Part shown: positions 23,407-34,800 of the stretch, piece after piece
Numbering within the stretch: the stretch's first letter is position 1
Layout: each line of letters starts with the position of its first letter
Source: Zanthoxylum bungeanum
Taxonomy: Eukaryota; Streptophyta; Magnoliopsida; Sapindales; Rutaceae
Assembly: GCA_019454045.1 (NCBI GenBank)
Contig: SKCR01047711.1
Coordinates: 49,182-113,181 of the forward strand
Reading direction: 5' to 3'
DNA length: 64,000 nt
Notes under the pieces: generated by a model
What the model was told of the DNA's origin: nothing
The model's database searches: none
What the model saw: the letters and a program-made list of their open reading frames with translations, nothing else
Position numbers and translations under genes: made by a program

Positions 23407-23435
23407 TCGCGACGCGTGACCATTGCGCGTCGCGA
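23407..23435. promoter_or_regulatory. GC-rich hairpin upstream of LTR TATA box
   Basis: Perfect 10-bp arms tcgcgacgcg and cgcgtcgcga around a 9-base loop, in otherwise AT-rich DNA, between the G-box cluster and the TATA box. Confidence 0.7.
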
Positions 23436-23440
23436 TGCGC

Positions 23441-23727
23441 CACGTGGCGCTCAATGATTGGATGCTTTGATTTGTTATCTGCTGATGTGACGATAAGGAA
23501 TCTGTTGGCCCAATAGAATGCTGACACGTGGAAGATTGGATGATTAACACAATAATTGTGCTGACGTGGCGATGACATGGCGATGTGGATTGTCAGCAGC
23601 ATGTGATGGTGACAAGTGGTAGTGCGCACGTTAGTAGATTGGTTGTGATGTTGACACGTGTCACGCCGCACTTTAGCAAGATCCGGTGCACTTTAGTAAG
23701 ATCAAACTTCACAGATTTTGACACGTG
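23441..23727 (-). promoter_or_regulatory. G-box (CACGTG) cluster in LTR U3
   Basis: Four CACGTG cores at 23441, 23525, 23655 and 23722 within 287 bp, plus an ACGTGGC near 23565. Two are in 'gacacgtgtc' context and one forms the palindrome tgacacgtgtca. CACGTG is bound by plant bZIP and bHLH factors (ABA, light or stress control). The cluster lies 50-340 bp upstream of the minus-strand TATA box. Confidence 0.65.
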
Positions 23728-23957
23728 TCCCGTCGCATATTAGCAGGCTCCCGGCGCACGTTAGCGGCGCGTTACATTTTTTTTTATCTTTTTCCTGTTT
23801 TTCACTGTTTTGGCCCCAAATCACCTCCAGAGAGTCCTGAAACTTTATTTATCTACAAAATAACACAAAACGCATCAAAATATTCACAAAACTCAAGAAA
23901 CTATACAAAATATTAGGTCAAATGAGTGAGAAATCGTGATATAATTACCACTCATCA

Positions 23958-25161
23958 ACCCACTTATTCCTGCATTCTTAGCTTACTATTTTGTTAGATT
24001 CCGTATCATTTAATGCATTTTATAGTTATTTTATGTTTTATTTGTAGGGAGCATTGATACATGGATCTTGGGGCATTTGTATGTGTTTTGGGACTATACG
24101 GACGCATCGAAAGCACACATGAAGAGTGAAAAACACAGAATCGGTAAGCCAAAAAAAATTATCTGGTGCTGCGGCGCCACTCTTTGGGCGCCGTGGTGCC
24201 TCCTCAGTAAACTCATAGTAATTTCCCGTAGCTTTGTTGCCGCGGCGCCCCGCAGACCCTCAGAAACACAAATTTTAGGGTTTTACATGCACAAGGACTC
24301 CAGTACATTATTATAAATACATAAGTTTGTCCAAGACTCAAAAGGGGAGGCTAATACACTGCACAAAACACAAAACACTTATTTTTAGAGAGATCTAAGG
24401 AGGAGGATTGAAGAGCGACAAGAGAAGATGGAGGTGGTGACGTCCGCAGAGGAATGGATTCAATTCGGGTTTTATCTTCTAGTTTCTTTCTTAGAACTCT
24501 AATGATTTCCATTAGATTCATGACATGTTCTTATTGATTTTATCTCTAGTCATGAACTAACTCCTTAATTATGGAGAATGATGTAACTGATGCTTGAACC
24601 TTTGTATTGTTTCTCAATTTTGTTATGAAGTTTTTTTAAGTTTATTTATATTTTATTGAGTTTAGTGCTTCTTGTTTGTTGGCCACAAATTAAGTTGATG
24701 AATGTTTATAATCTATCACTCGGGAGAGAGGGATTTTAAATAGGATCTGGAGAATATAACATAGGAGTTTTATAGAATTTGGGAGAATCTATAGTTCCTT
24801 TAAAGTCGTTAACATAGAATCACAAAGCGTAATGAGTTGTTAATTACTAGATTTTTATAGGGATATCGAAGTCCGTAATTGATGATGTTTTCATTGTTGC
24901 TCTGGAGAGGGAGTGAATACGTTAGGATTCTTGGCTTATAAACAATATAACTGAACAATGATTAATTGGCATGACAAGTACATAAGGGATAGCTAGGTGA
25001 AATCAAACTCTAGAATCTCTATCGTATTAGTTCCTCCTGTATAATTATTTCTATATCCTATTTATTTAATTAAATCTTTATTATTTATTTTCTAAATAAA
25101 GTTAGGATTATTAATTGTAGTATTTAGTGTAAGTGAACACAAACCCTATGAGTTCGACACT
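23958..25161 (+). mobile_element. Second gypsy-type LTR family, plus copy (left arm)
   Basis: Begins near 'acccacttattcctgcattc', with TATAAATA at 24312-24319, and breaks off at 'gagttcgacac', about 60 bp short of the normal LTR end. 24340-25161 is the reverse complement of the neighbouring copy. GC-rich patches 'gcggcgcc' occur near 24170-24260. Confidence 0.65.
24312..24319 (+). promoter_or_regulatory. LTR TATA box
   Basis: TATAAATA; mirrored at 26059-26066 in the inverted copy. Confidence 0.45.
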
Positions 25162-26146
25162 TGTTGTGATATTTTATATCGTACCGCAAGTGTACGGTGT
25201 CAAGTTTTAGTATAAATGAGTTTAGAGTGTCGAACCCATAGGGATTGCGTTAACTCGCACGAATTACTACAATTGATAATCCTAATTTTATTTAGAAAAT
25301 AAATAATAAAGATTTTAATAAATAAATATAAAAATAATTAGATATGAGGAACTAATACGATAGAGATTCTGGATCCTGATTTCACCTAACTGTCACCCAT
25401 ATATTTGTCATGCCAATTAATCATTGTTCAGTTATATTATTTATAAGTCAAGACTCTGAAAATATCCGCTCCCTCTCTCGAGTGCCGAGTGAAAATATCA
25501 TCAACTACAGACTTCGATATCTCTATAAAAATCCATTAGTTAACAACTCATTACGCTTTGTGATTCTATATTAACGACTTCAAAGGAATTTATATATTCT
25601 CTCGAACTCTATAAAACTCCTAGGTTATATTCTATAGATCTATTCAAAATCCCTTCTCTCGAGTGATAGATTCTAAACATATATCATCATATTTATGGCC
25701 AGCAAACACAAAGCATTAAACTCAAAAGATTATAAATAAACTGAATAAAACTTCATAACAAAATTAGAAAATAATACAGGGTTCAAGCATCAGTTACATC
25801 ATTCTCCAGAATTAAGGAGTTAGTTAATGACTAATGATAAAAACAATAAGAACAAGGTCATGAATCTAATGGAAATCATTAGAGTTCTAAGAAAGAAATA
25901 AGATGATAAAACCCGAATTGAATCTCTTCCTTTTCAGATGTCACTGCCTTTGTCTCCTCTTGTTGCACTTCAATCCTCCTCCTTGGATCACTAAAAATAT
26001 GTGTTTCTATTTTTGTGCTGTGTATTAGCCTCCCCTTTGAGTTTTGGACGAACTAATATATTTATAATAAAGTCTTGGGGTCATTACACATCTAAAAAAA
26101 CCCTAAAATCCTATTTCTGGTGTGCGCGGGATGCTGCGGCGCCAAA
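25162..26146 (-). mobile_element. Second gypsy-type LTR family, minus copy (right arm)
   Basis: The LTR 3' end on the minus strand reads ...CACTTGCGGTACGATA...CACAACA, a form common to plant gypsy LTR ends. It is truncated at 26146 within 'gcggcgcc', where a Copia LTR begins. With 23958-25161 it forms a tail-to-tail inverted repeat with arms near 0.9 kb. Confidence 0.7.
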
Positions 26147-26724
26147 TGTTGGAGTCCTCTAAGGGTCCCAAGATCATAAATTAAGCATGAAACAAGTATG
26201 AATACAACCAAAGGAGGTGCGGAAAAACTCACATTGATCGGTTGAGATGCATTTGGTGATGAATAAAAACGCACTGCCCTCCTCCAAAAGGTGAAGCTCG
26301 GCAATGGCAGTGGACTGCTCGGTGTGGGTGGTGTTCCTCCTCCAAGAATCGGCCATTGATGTCCTTTGAAGCTCCAAGCTTTGTGATAAACTTCCATGCT
26401 CATGAACTCACTTCCTATCACCTTGATATGCCTCCTAGAGTGTGCTAGCACTTGGATCTTGCAACAAAATCACTTCTTTCTTTGTTAATTTTCGGTCAAA
26501 CCAGAAGCAAAACATAGGAGAAGAGGCGTTCAAGACCGAGAGAGAAGAAGAACAATTTTTGGCTCCAAAAACCTAAAAATCGTAAAAGGGAGAGAGAGTG
26601 GAAAAAGAAAAATGTAATTGGTTTTTATATTTTCCAAAAAATAATAAACCATTTACCTTTTTCAATTTCAAAAAAGCAAAGCATTTAATGCCTTTCAATC
26701 ACCTCACATCATCAATCAATCAAA
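26147..26724 (-). mobile_element. Copia LTR fragment, minus orientation
   Basis: TGTTGGAGTCCTCTAAGGG is the reversed LTR 3' end seen at 13951-13970. It is truncated near 'atcaatcaatcaaatc', where an opposite-facing Copia LTR starts. An 'agctccaagctttgtga' segment is shared with 58195-58217. Confidence 0.7.
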
Positions 26725-27862
26725 TCGGTATAATAAACGTAGTACGAGGTACTTACGTGTTCGGATAGTCCGACGACCGAATTTACTGCCAATATATCTG
26801 GGGATCTCATGGGTCGCTTCCCAAAGATTCACCGATGACGTATAACTCGCACTCTAAATTAATCTGGGATTAATTAGAAGAGAGAAAATTAATCTGGGAT
26901 TAATTGCGGAGATATTTTATCTGGGATAAAATATCATTTAAAGAGAGATAACGATTAATTTGGAATTAATCGGTAAATTAATATATTCGATATATTAAAC
27001 GAAATTAGATTTTGACGCGGAATTAAAATTAGATTTTAATTCGGGCGAACCAATTAATTTAGAATTAATTCGTTAGCGACGTGAATAGTGATTTCGCTAG
27101 GCGTAATCATTTAATTACGACGCAACGGAAAATTCATTAATTTGGAATTAGTGAACTCGAGCCCGAGATTATTTGCGAGCGCATTCATATTTCGAATTCG
27201 AGTGCGGCACATCAAATCAATCATCAAATCACTAGTCGCATCAAGCGTCAAATCATTAGTCTCTTTGAGTGATGTGACAACTTGTCACTTGATTTGATTG
27301 ATTGATGGATTGATTGATGGAAGTTGATGGCTAGCATTTAATGCTATTTTGGAGCCAAAAATTGTGTTGACTTTTTGAAAGCCTTTACACAAATTTGGTA
27401 TATGTTTTTATTTGATTTTGGAAATCAAATTAACTTAATACACAACTTCTCTCCTTCTCTCTAATTCTTCTTTCTCTCATGCCCAAACCAGTGGGCTTTT
27501 TCTTCTGTTCTTGGCAGTGAATTGCCGTGGAAATGGAGGAAGAAAGGGAAGCCAAGAGTTGGATTTTTATGGCAAAAATCGCAAGTGCTAGCACTCTACG
27601 AGACATGCGAAGGTGATAAGGAAGTCCACCCATGAGACGGGAACCGTTCGATGAAGCTCGGAGCATGACGAAGGAACCAAACGAAGGCCAAACCAGTGAG
27701 CACTGGCAGCTCACTACCGTGACCAGTAGATGTGCAAAAAGTGATTTTTTGTTCGTCGCGCGTCGCCAACCGATCGATGTAAGTATTCCGAAACTTCCTC
27801 GATGTGTATTCGCACTTGATTCATGCTTATAATTGATCTTGGGACCTTAATAGAAACCAGCA
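26725..27862 (+). mobile_element. 5' LTR of Copia element A, 5' half missing
   Basis: Matches 49728-50857 (the 3' LTR of the same element) from 'aatcggtataa' to the end 'gaaaccagca'. The first approx. 0.9 kb of the LTR is missing. Includes the hairpin ladder (about 26850-27150). Primer site follows. Confidence 0.8.
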
Positions 27863-27863
27863 A

Positions 27864-27880
27864 TGGCATCTAGAGCAAGG
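27864..27880 (+). other. Degenerate Copia primer site
   Basis: TGGCATCTAGAGCAAGG against the usual TGGTATCAGAGC form; one substitution and one insertion. Confidence 0.7.
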
Positions 27881-30800
27881 TTTGAGCATGAAAAAGTTTA
27901 GGGTTAAAATTTGGGTAAATTGATTTTGAGCATGAATTTGTGAAATTGGATGAATGAATATGCTTAAATGTGTTTGAATTGAAGTTTGATTGGATCAATT
28001 TCAAGAAAATTGGTTTGGAACAATTTTGCCCAAATTTGGATGGCTTGGCCGAATGCCTTATGCCCTAAAATGTCTTGGATTTTTTGATTGTTGATTTATT
28101 GGTTGAGTTAGAATCATTCGGGAATGTGATTTAATGTCGATTGTGGAATTAATTGGATTGAATTCGAATCGGACACAAATCCCCTCCATTGGCTGAGACT
28201 TGTAGCATGTAAATTGGGCCTGATTTTAATCAAAGTGTGTTGGACATGTGATGATGAAAATGAGCATGATTAGTTATGTTAATTAATGTTTTAGAAATGT
28301 TAATTGGGTAATTAATTGTGTAATGAACTTTATGTAATTAAATTGTGAAATTGGGTTTTTGTGATTTAATTATAATTGGGCCTTAAAATTGGATTTGGGC
28401 TTTTGTTGTTGTAATTGGGCTTATTGGGCTTTGTTGTACAAAGTTGGGTTAAGGCAATTGGATTGGATCCAATTGGGCCCAAAACTGCATCCATAAAGCC
28501 CAATGTGACTTAATGGACCTTTAAAGTTTAATTGGGCCTAATGGGCCAAAATTGATTTTTGGGCTTATGGGGTAACTCCCGGATTGGACTTTGGTTATTG
28601 GGTTCGACCCGAGTTGACCAAAAGTCCACGCCTTAAGAAATTAATTAAGAGCCCATTGGACTTTAATTAAATTGACGTTGGACGTTAATCGGGCTTTGAG
28701 ACCCGTTGCGATTAAATTTGGAATTTAAGTCGTAAAAGTTCATTAATAAAGTGTAGTATTTAATTTGGAATTAAATATGCGAATTAGAATTTAATGCATA
28801 TTAAATTGGATTTAATGATGTAGTTTAATTTAATTCGAGAATATGTACTTTAAGTACTTATTCGCAAAAAACGAGTTTGACTCGAGCAAAATCAAATCGT
28901 TGTTTGAACATTGGATGATCACTAATTATCAGATTAATTAATTTGATTAGATTGATTGATAACATGCTTGTGTGGATACATGGTTGCGATGCATGAATAA
29001 TGTATATCGGATGGGTATTAGATGGGTGGGACAATTTTAGAAATTGTTGTAATAAATTTGATTTATTAATTGGACCTGCGTGTCCATCCTTATTACCTCT
29101 CATTTCTTTGTATTCTCTTCTCACCTATTCCCTTCAATGTAAATAAGGTTTCTTTAGAAGTGTAGTGTAACGGGTAGGAGTAAATATTTGTGCTAGCGGG
29201 AGAGAGAAATGGAGAGATTTGATCTAGGATCAATGTGTAAAGTATCCATCTGCATATCATTATTACTTTAATTATACGCTCTTTATTATGTGTTTAGAAT
29301 GCATGTTTAAGGGTGTATGATGATGAGACCTTAACAAAGATAATAAATTGGTTGCCAATTTGCACGCGAAAAACCCTCAAATAATATTAAGCGTTTTTCC
29401 TTCCATTGAGTGATTCTTACTCAAGATCTAAGATGGCATTGGTTTCTTGGCCAAAGTCAAGGCCTTTGTCTATCGAGGATGTGTTTGAATCATGAAGGCT
29501 TTGTTCCATATCAGTGTCTTGTCCAAGTTGTGGTTTGTTGGCCAAAGTCAAGACCACTTCTTGTCCATCGACATTGATTACGAAGCTTTCCATGGTCAAT
29601 GGGTCGCGCTTGATTGGGATCACTAAGTTTATTGTGCCAAAGCCAAGGCTTAGTTGGTTCAGAGGAAAAAGGTTAGGTAATACATTGGATGTATTGGCAT
29701 ATATAAGATATATATTTCGGACTTGGAGTCCCCCTACCGGATCTAAGAATTGGATTGGATCCAATCGATCTTAGAGATCTACCTAGTTAATTATCATACA
29801 ATTTGTTGGCCAAAGTCAAGATTGTGTGATATTTAACGGGATCCTAGCCCACTAGGAAACACGGTTTCCCGAGTACTCGACAGAGGGTTAGTGGCTTTCC
29901 GAAAAAAAGTGGGAGGCAAGAATTGAATTTGCAATATTTGTTTAATTACTTGCCATACGCGCTCAAACAAATATCATTCGTCGTTATAAATTAAATGTTA
30001 GTTGGACTGATATTTAAATGTTGTTTTATTAAATAGTTGGACTATATTCAAACTATTCATTTATAGTTGATTTTATAATTGGATTATAGTAATCAATATA
30101 ATTGATTTTAATCTATTAAATTATAGTTGATTAAATAGTTGGACTATTGTAATCATTATAATAAATAGTACCTTAATCGTTGATTAAATAGTTGGACTAT
30201 TAAAATCAAGATAAATTGAAAGATTGACATTTAAAACATAATCTTAAGGAAAATGTATTTAAATGGTTTAATTTTCAAATTGGGAATAAATTTCAGGATG
30301 CTCCTGGAAAATAATAAGTTACTTTATTTGATAAAATAACATATTATGTCTAAGCTCGGAGTTAAGCAAATAGTAGAGCATAATCTTTGGAAGATTTATG
30401 TGATGATAACTTTAGTGCTTAATCCATTATACTTACCGCAGCAGACTCCTTAATTTCTTAATCAGAACTAAGGATTAGATCCTTAAAGTATGATACAGAT
30501 ATTGAAGGATCTTCATAAATCTATACTTAGATTTTAGAAGGACTAATATTGCAATAGTAAACTCTTCGAGAGTTAATGACTATTCTCAAGGAGATAAAGT
30601 CAAAGATTGCAATTAGGCATGTAGCGCAAGGCGCACCTTACTTCGATATTCTAGAAGGCCAAGGCTTGGCCAAAGGCTTCTGGAATATGAAAAGGGTAAA
30701 AGGCAAAATCATTATAATCTTATGGGAATATAAATGACATATCCTCAAATGTCTGCTTTATTTTGGCAAACGGAATCGCGAAAGCGTGACTGCCGTTTGG

Positions 30801-31149
30801 ACAAAGCAGACAGGAAGGTTTTGAAGAACGAGCAAGGCGCTGACTTCAAATATGTTTGTCAACATTATGTTCACAACTAGTATTAAAATTAGATTTTAAA
30901 TACTTAGTGTGGTACATATATATATTGATGTTCAGAATCCGTTTTGAACAGGATACTGACTTCAATAGAGATTTATCTGCGAATAGGAAAAGGGACGAAA
31001 GTCGCTATTTTAACCGTAGATACCTAACTTTAGGAACTACCCTCGGGTGTGTACTTAAATTAGGGAACTGTTATAATGGAACTAGTTTAAGTAGAAACAT
31101 TATCTCTATATCAGTGTTTAACCCGCTGCGGGTGAACCTTTATATTCTA
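27881..31149 (+). other. Copia A leader and decayed gag region
   Basis: 27881-28290 is leader shared with 13985-14396. Beyond that I see no recognisable gag. The 15-mer 'ttggccaaagtcaag' occurs at 29447, 29538 and 29806, with the same spacing (reversed) in Copia C at 63621, 63886 and 63978. 29420-30000 matches Copia C 63470-64000 closely. Many stops throughout. Confidence 0.55.
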
Positions 31150-31978
31150 GAACACTAAAGTGTTTTATTATATAAAGATGATATTGAGATAAACACATTA
31201 GATGTGAATAACAGAGTTTATATTTTGAATAAAAAATAAATCTCAAACATATAAAATGACAAACGAATAGCTCACACTGATTTGATCAGGAGAAACTAAT
31301 TTGTGGCATTTTGTCTGGGACACAATCTAAACAAGACTCGTATATCCACACTTTTGAAGAGTGGGTACTCGGACTGATTTGATCCTATTCAAATAAAGTC
31401 TACGAATATACTTTTATTGGGCAAAGTTCCTAAAACACCTTTACTTGGTAAAAGTGTAAATGCCACCGATCTGTCAGCCCTAGTTCATAGTGAAGCAAGT
31501 GGGCCCGTATCTAGCTAGGCTAGATGTGGACATGGATATTTCGTGACCTATACGGATGTGGCATCGCGTTATGGTTATGTGTTTCTTTAAAAACACAAAT
31601 CGGAAACTTTAATGTTTCGACGCGAAATAGACAATTAGACCGGCTATAGTATTATACCGTCACGGTAAGACCGTAATGGAAAATACTTAACCAATAAGTT
31701 TCTAATATACTTGAAAGATTATAGTATTCTTTCAAATGAAGACTCCTCCCGGAACACGTCATTTTGACGGTGTGTCCGAACATGATAAACTGAATTTTGT
31801 TGGACATGATAAGGTTAATCATGAGTCGCTCTGAGCTACCATTTCCTTCAACGGATAAGCTTTAAACAGTGCAAGAACTTATTTAGAATAAGGTTCCATT
31901 AAAATCTGTTAGACAGATTTCGTATTAGTTATGAACGGGAAAGAAACCGAGTTTCACATTTCTGTGAATTTGGGTATC
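31150..31978 (+). pseudogene. Copia A pol remnant: pre-integrase and integrase part
   Basis: Broken plus-strand translations resemble Copia pol: 'LVHSEASGP' after 'LGKSVNATDLS' (about 31450-31510), 'MWHRVMVMCFF' (about 31560-31590), and TPPGTRHFDGVSEHDK (about 31741-31788), equivalent to the integrase TPPGTPQHNGVSERRN segment. Stops and frameshifts are frequent. The frame is then interrupted by the Tat-type array and continues at 47131. Confidence 0.7.
31974..31978. repeat. Target site duplication GTATC, left
   Basis: GTATC directly before TGTAGACA of the first LTR; the same five bases follow the last LTR at 47126-47130. Confidence 0.95.
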
Positions 31979-32044
31979 TGTAGACAATAGAACTTGATGA
32001 CGCTGTTCTAGGCTCGCGGCCTAGTTGGGAAGTACGAAATAACA

Positions 32045-32055
32045 TGGAGTCGCCA
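32045..32055 (-). other. Primer-site-like word inside the LTR
   Basis: Minus strand TGGCGACTCCA, the first 11 bases of the primer site (38293-38310), occurs within the LTR 77 bp from its 3' end; also at 38382-38392 and 44856-44866. Confidence 0.7.
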
Positions 32056-32474
32056 CCCGGTGTGAACCGGGACAAAGATTTAAGGCCGCACTCACCCCTC
32101 GCAAGGGAAGACCTCAAACCGTTGGGTTCGGAATGGTCCCTTACTTATGTCACTTGTGATGATATGATTTGTGCAATAAACTAACCGAATCTATTCAACA
32201 TTCATGCTCAAAGGTACTTAGATCTAACATGCTTTCATCCAAATAATTCCACGCAATGTAACACACCAAGCATATTGAACCATTAAATCAACATGTATAA
32301 ATCATTACCCAAACGCATCATAAACTAAGAACATGCATAATGAACAACCTAAACATGCTTTAATAAATAAATAACAAACTAAATTAAACCATGCTTTAAA
32401 TAATAAACAAATAACCTAAAGACTATAACATGCTCAAATACAAGTTAGGATGAGACGAGATACGTGTATCTTAA

Positions 32475-32570
32475 GTGGTACGTGGCATTGTATCCCGAGT
32501 GCAGACCATACTACCGTCCATTCGGAATCGGCTATGGAATTTACGTCCGGGTTTCCATCCGATATACCAC
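32475..32570 (-). repeat. 96-bp conserved LTR block, copy 4
   Basis: GTGGTA...TACCAC, 96 bp, in LTR 1, about 1.15 kb downstream of the TATA box in the transcribed direction, so it would be in RNA. Confidence 0.85.
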
Positions 32571-33715
32571 AAAAGGGAACACATATCCCGCTCATCCAAC
32601 AATCACATCATGCTTCAAACGACTCTCATGTAATTATATATCAAAATAAATAAAACAAAAATAAAGAAGATAAGTAAAAAAGGTACCCTCAGGTCTACCC
32701 TCTTTTGTCGTCTCACGAAAGGGCGTTACACGTCCGTTGGAAGGGTGAATGATCCGCAACTCTTTCGGTTCACCAACTCAACGTCTTTCCTCGCTGTTTT
32801 GCTATTCGGGCTGCTGTTTTTACTCAGTTTCGCTGCTGTTTCGCTGTTACGTTTCAGGTTACTGTTTTGGTGTATTAACGGACTGTTTTGTGCGGTTTCG
32901 GGGTACTGTTTCGAGTAGTTTTGGGACCGGTTTCAGGGGTGATTTAAGGGTGATTTATGGCAGTTTTCTGGACTATTTTGTGGCTAAAATCTGGACAGTT
33001 TCAGGGGTTTATGGGGGCCGTTTTGAGGTTAATGTGCGGCTGAACTGGGCTGGCAGTGACGGTTAATGTGCGAAGGCTTGTCTGGTTAAAGGGCTGTGTG
33101 TTTGTTGAATGGGCTGAGTTTGGAGTGCTGCTTATGTGTGGCGTTGTCGGTTTGTGAGGGTAGTGTGATGCGTGAGTGGAGGGTTTTATGGCTGTGTCGG
33201 TTTATGCGTTTGTGAGGCTGAAGCGTGAGTGTGTTTTTAAGGTGAAGTGTTTAGGCGTTGAGTGGAGTTGTGGGGCATGTGGCTTTGGTTTTTTGCTTTG
33301 TGAGTTGGCTAGGTGGTGGGGGGCTATGTGGCGTGAAATTGAATGCTTGCTCCAAGGTTTGTTACGTGAGTGGATGGGCTAATGAGGTTGTGGCTGTGCG
33401 TGAATGGACTTGAGACGTGTTGAAGGCAGATATATGGCGTGAATGGAGGCTTGAAGGCTAGTACGTGTTTGTGAGAGTCAGACGTGAATGAGGGCAGGCT
33501 GGGCGAGGTAGTGGGGACGTGTGGCGTGTTGAGGGTCTTGGTCTGAAGCAATATGTGAGGCGTTAGTGGGGCAGGCGTGAAGTAGTTTATTGAATGGGAG
33601 CTATGCGTGTTGAATGGGCTGCTCCTGGTCAGTGGCGTGATGGGCAGGTTTAGGGTTATTATTTGTTGTATTTTGTGTGTGAATCTGCCAGGGTTTGAAT
33701 GTGTGGAGAGGGGTT

Positions 33716-33724
33716 ATTTTTATA
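33716..33724 (-). promoter_or_regulatory. LTR 1 TATA box
   Basis: The minus strand reads CCTATAAAAATAACCCC; conserved at 40047-40055 and 46542-46550 in LTRs 2 and 3. Confidence 0.6.
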
Positions 33725-34302
33725 GGCAAAGGGATGAGTTTTACCTTGTTGGGGAAGGAATAGGATTTGTGTGTTAATTATGAGATATTTTTAATTTAGT
33801 ATGTGATAGGGAAAATCTTTTAATTAAGGGAAGTGATTTGATTTTTTCTTTTTAGTTAATGATATGATTTATTTAATTTAGGAAGGTGATTTAATTTAAT
33901 TTAAGAATGTGTTTTATTTAAATTAGGAATTTAATTTAATTTAATTTCAAGTTCAATTTAATTGGTGAATGTGATTTAATTTAATTTAAGTTTAATTTTA
34001 ATTGGTTTTAATTATTTAATTTGTGAGATGTGTTTTAAATATTTTAATTATTTAATTTGTTAGATGTGTTTTAAATATTTTAATTATTTAATTTGTGAGA
34101 TGTGTTTTAATGGGTTTGGTGTGTTTTAAAACAGAGGTCCAACAAGCGAACCCGAAGCGAAACAAGCGAGTTAAATCTGAAAAATACTAATTTCCAACTT
34201 TACCCTCCCAACGTCCGTTTCCCGCGGCTTTCACAACTAAAGAGGTAGTGTCTCCATACGAGACTCATCATCGGGCTGATATGCAAAAATGCAATGCCTA
34301 CA

Positions 34303-34317
34303 GTCGCCCCCACTTTG
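34303..34317 (-). other. Polypurine tract, internal region 1
   Basis: Minus strand CAAAGTGGGGGCGAC directly before TGTAGGCATTGC; typical PPT placement. Confidence 0.85.
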
Positions 34318-34800
34318 ATGGGACTTGTGCAGTGTGTGACAATGACAATCCTATCAAAGTACGTGCAATGCATTTTTACTTACCTGGCTCGCCAGCTGTC
34401 TCCTGGTCTGCCTGCTGCTTTTAACTGAGTTGATATGGTGGCGAGGTGCCTCGACCCCTGGGCTTTTTTCCCGAACCACCGAATGTGAATTGTGCTGATG
34501 ATGCAGTGGGCCCTCGACCCTGGGACGCATCCCGAAACTGCAATTGATGTGTGGGCCCTCGACCCTGGGACACATTTTAAAAGTGATGATGAATGAATTC
34601 TTGGCTTGCCAGCTGCCACCTGACTTGCCTGCTGTTTTGAACTGAATTGATATGATGGCGAGGTGCCTCGACCTCTGGGCTTTGTTCCCGAACCACCGAA
34701 TGTGAACTGTGATGATGATGTAGTGGGCCCTCGACCCTGGGACGCATCCCGGAACTGCTAATGACAACGGGGGCACCTCGACCCTCGAACTGATGATGTA

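Larger units (their letters stand above)
21823..23957 (-). mobile_element. Solo gypsy LTR related to the 3631-7841 LTRs
   Basis: On the minus strand it begins TGATGAGTGGTAATTATATC and ends with 'cgatatgtgcacttgcgtta', the order seen at 7841-5728. The middle shares 'ctagggttgtgat', 'tggctaccc.cgcccgaca' and the two tandem-repeat sets. No polypurine tract precedes it and no primer site follows, so it is a solo or fragmentary LTR. Its U3 (about 23400-23770) is unrelated to the other two copies and rich in CACGTG. Confidence 0.75.
31979..34302 (-). mobile_element. Tat-type array: LTR 1 (3' LTR of the array)
   Basis: 2324 bp, TGTAGAC...GCCTACA. Minus-strand transcription is fixed by the polypurine tract at 34303-34317 and by the primer sites beside LTRs 2 and 3. 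Includes a minus TATA box (33716-33724), the 96-bp block (32475-32570) and a perfect hairpin cccggt-gtga-accggg (32056-32071). Near-identical to LTRs 2 and 3, so the array is young. Confidence 0.95.

Noticed and set aside
24160..24270. GC-rich 'gcggcgcc' patches as a CpG-island promoter
   Set aside because: Short, inside an LTR, and without a downstream gene; probably part of the LTR U3.
29417..29764. 115-codon frame antisense to Copia A, largely open in Copia C as well (63840-64000)
   Set aside because: Differences between the two copies are mostly amino-acid changing (E/K, D/N, H/C, I/T, G/V), no start codon is evident and the upstream part is frameshifted in Copia C; no sign of protein-level constraint.
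29447..29820. Three 'ttggccaaagtcaag' words as a CRISPR-like or regulatory array
   Set aside because: Spacing is irregular (91 and 268 bp), copies are shared by descent between Copia A and C, and the genome is a plant's; they are noted only as words of the Copia leader.
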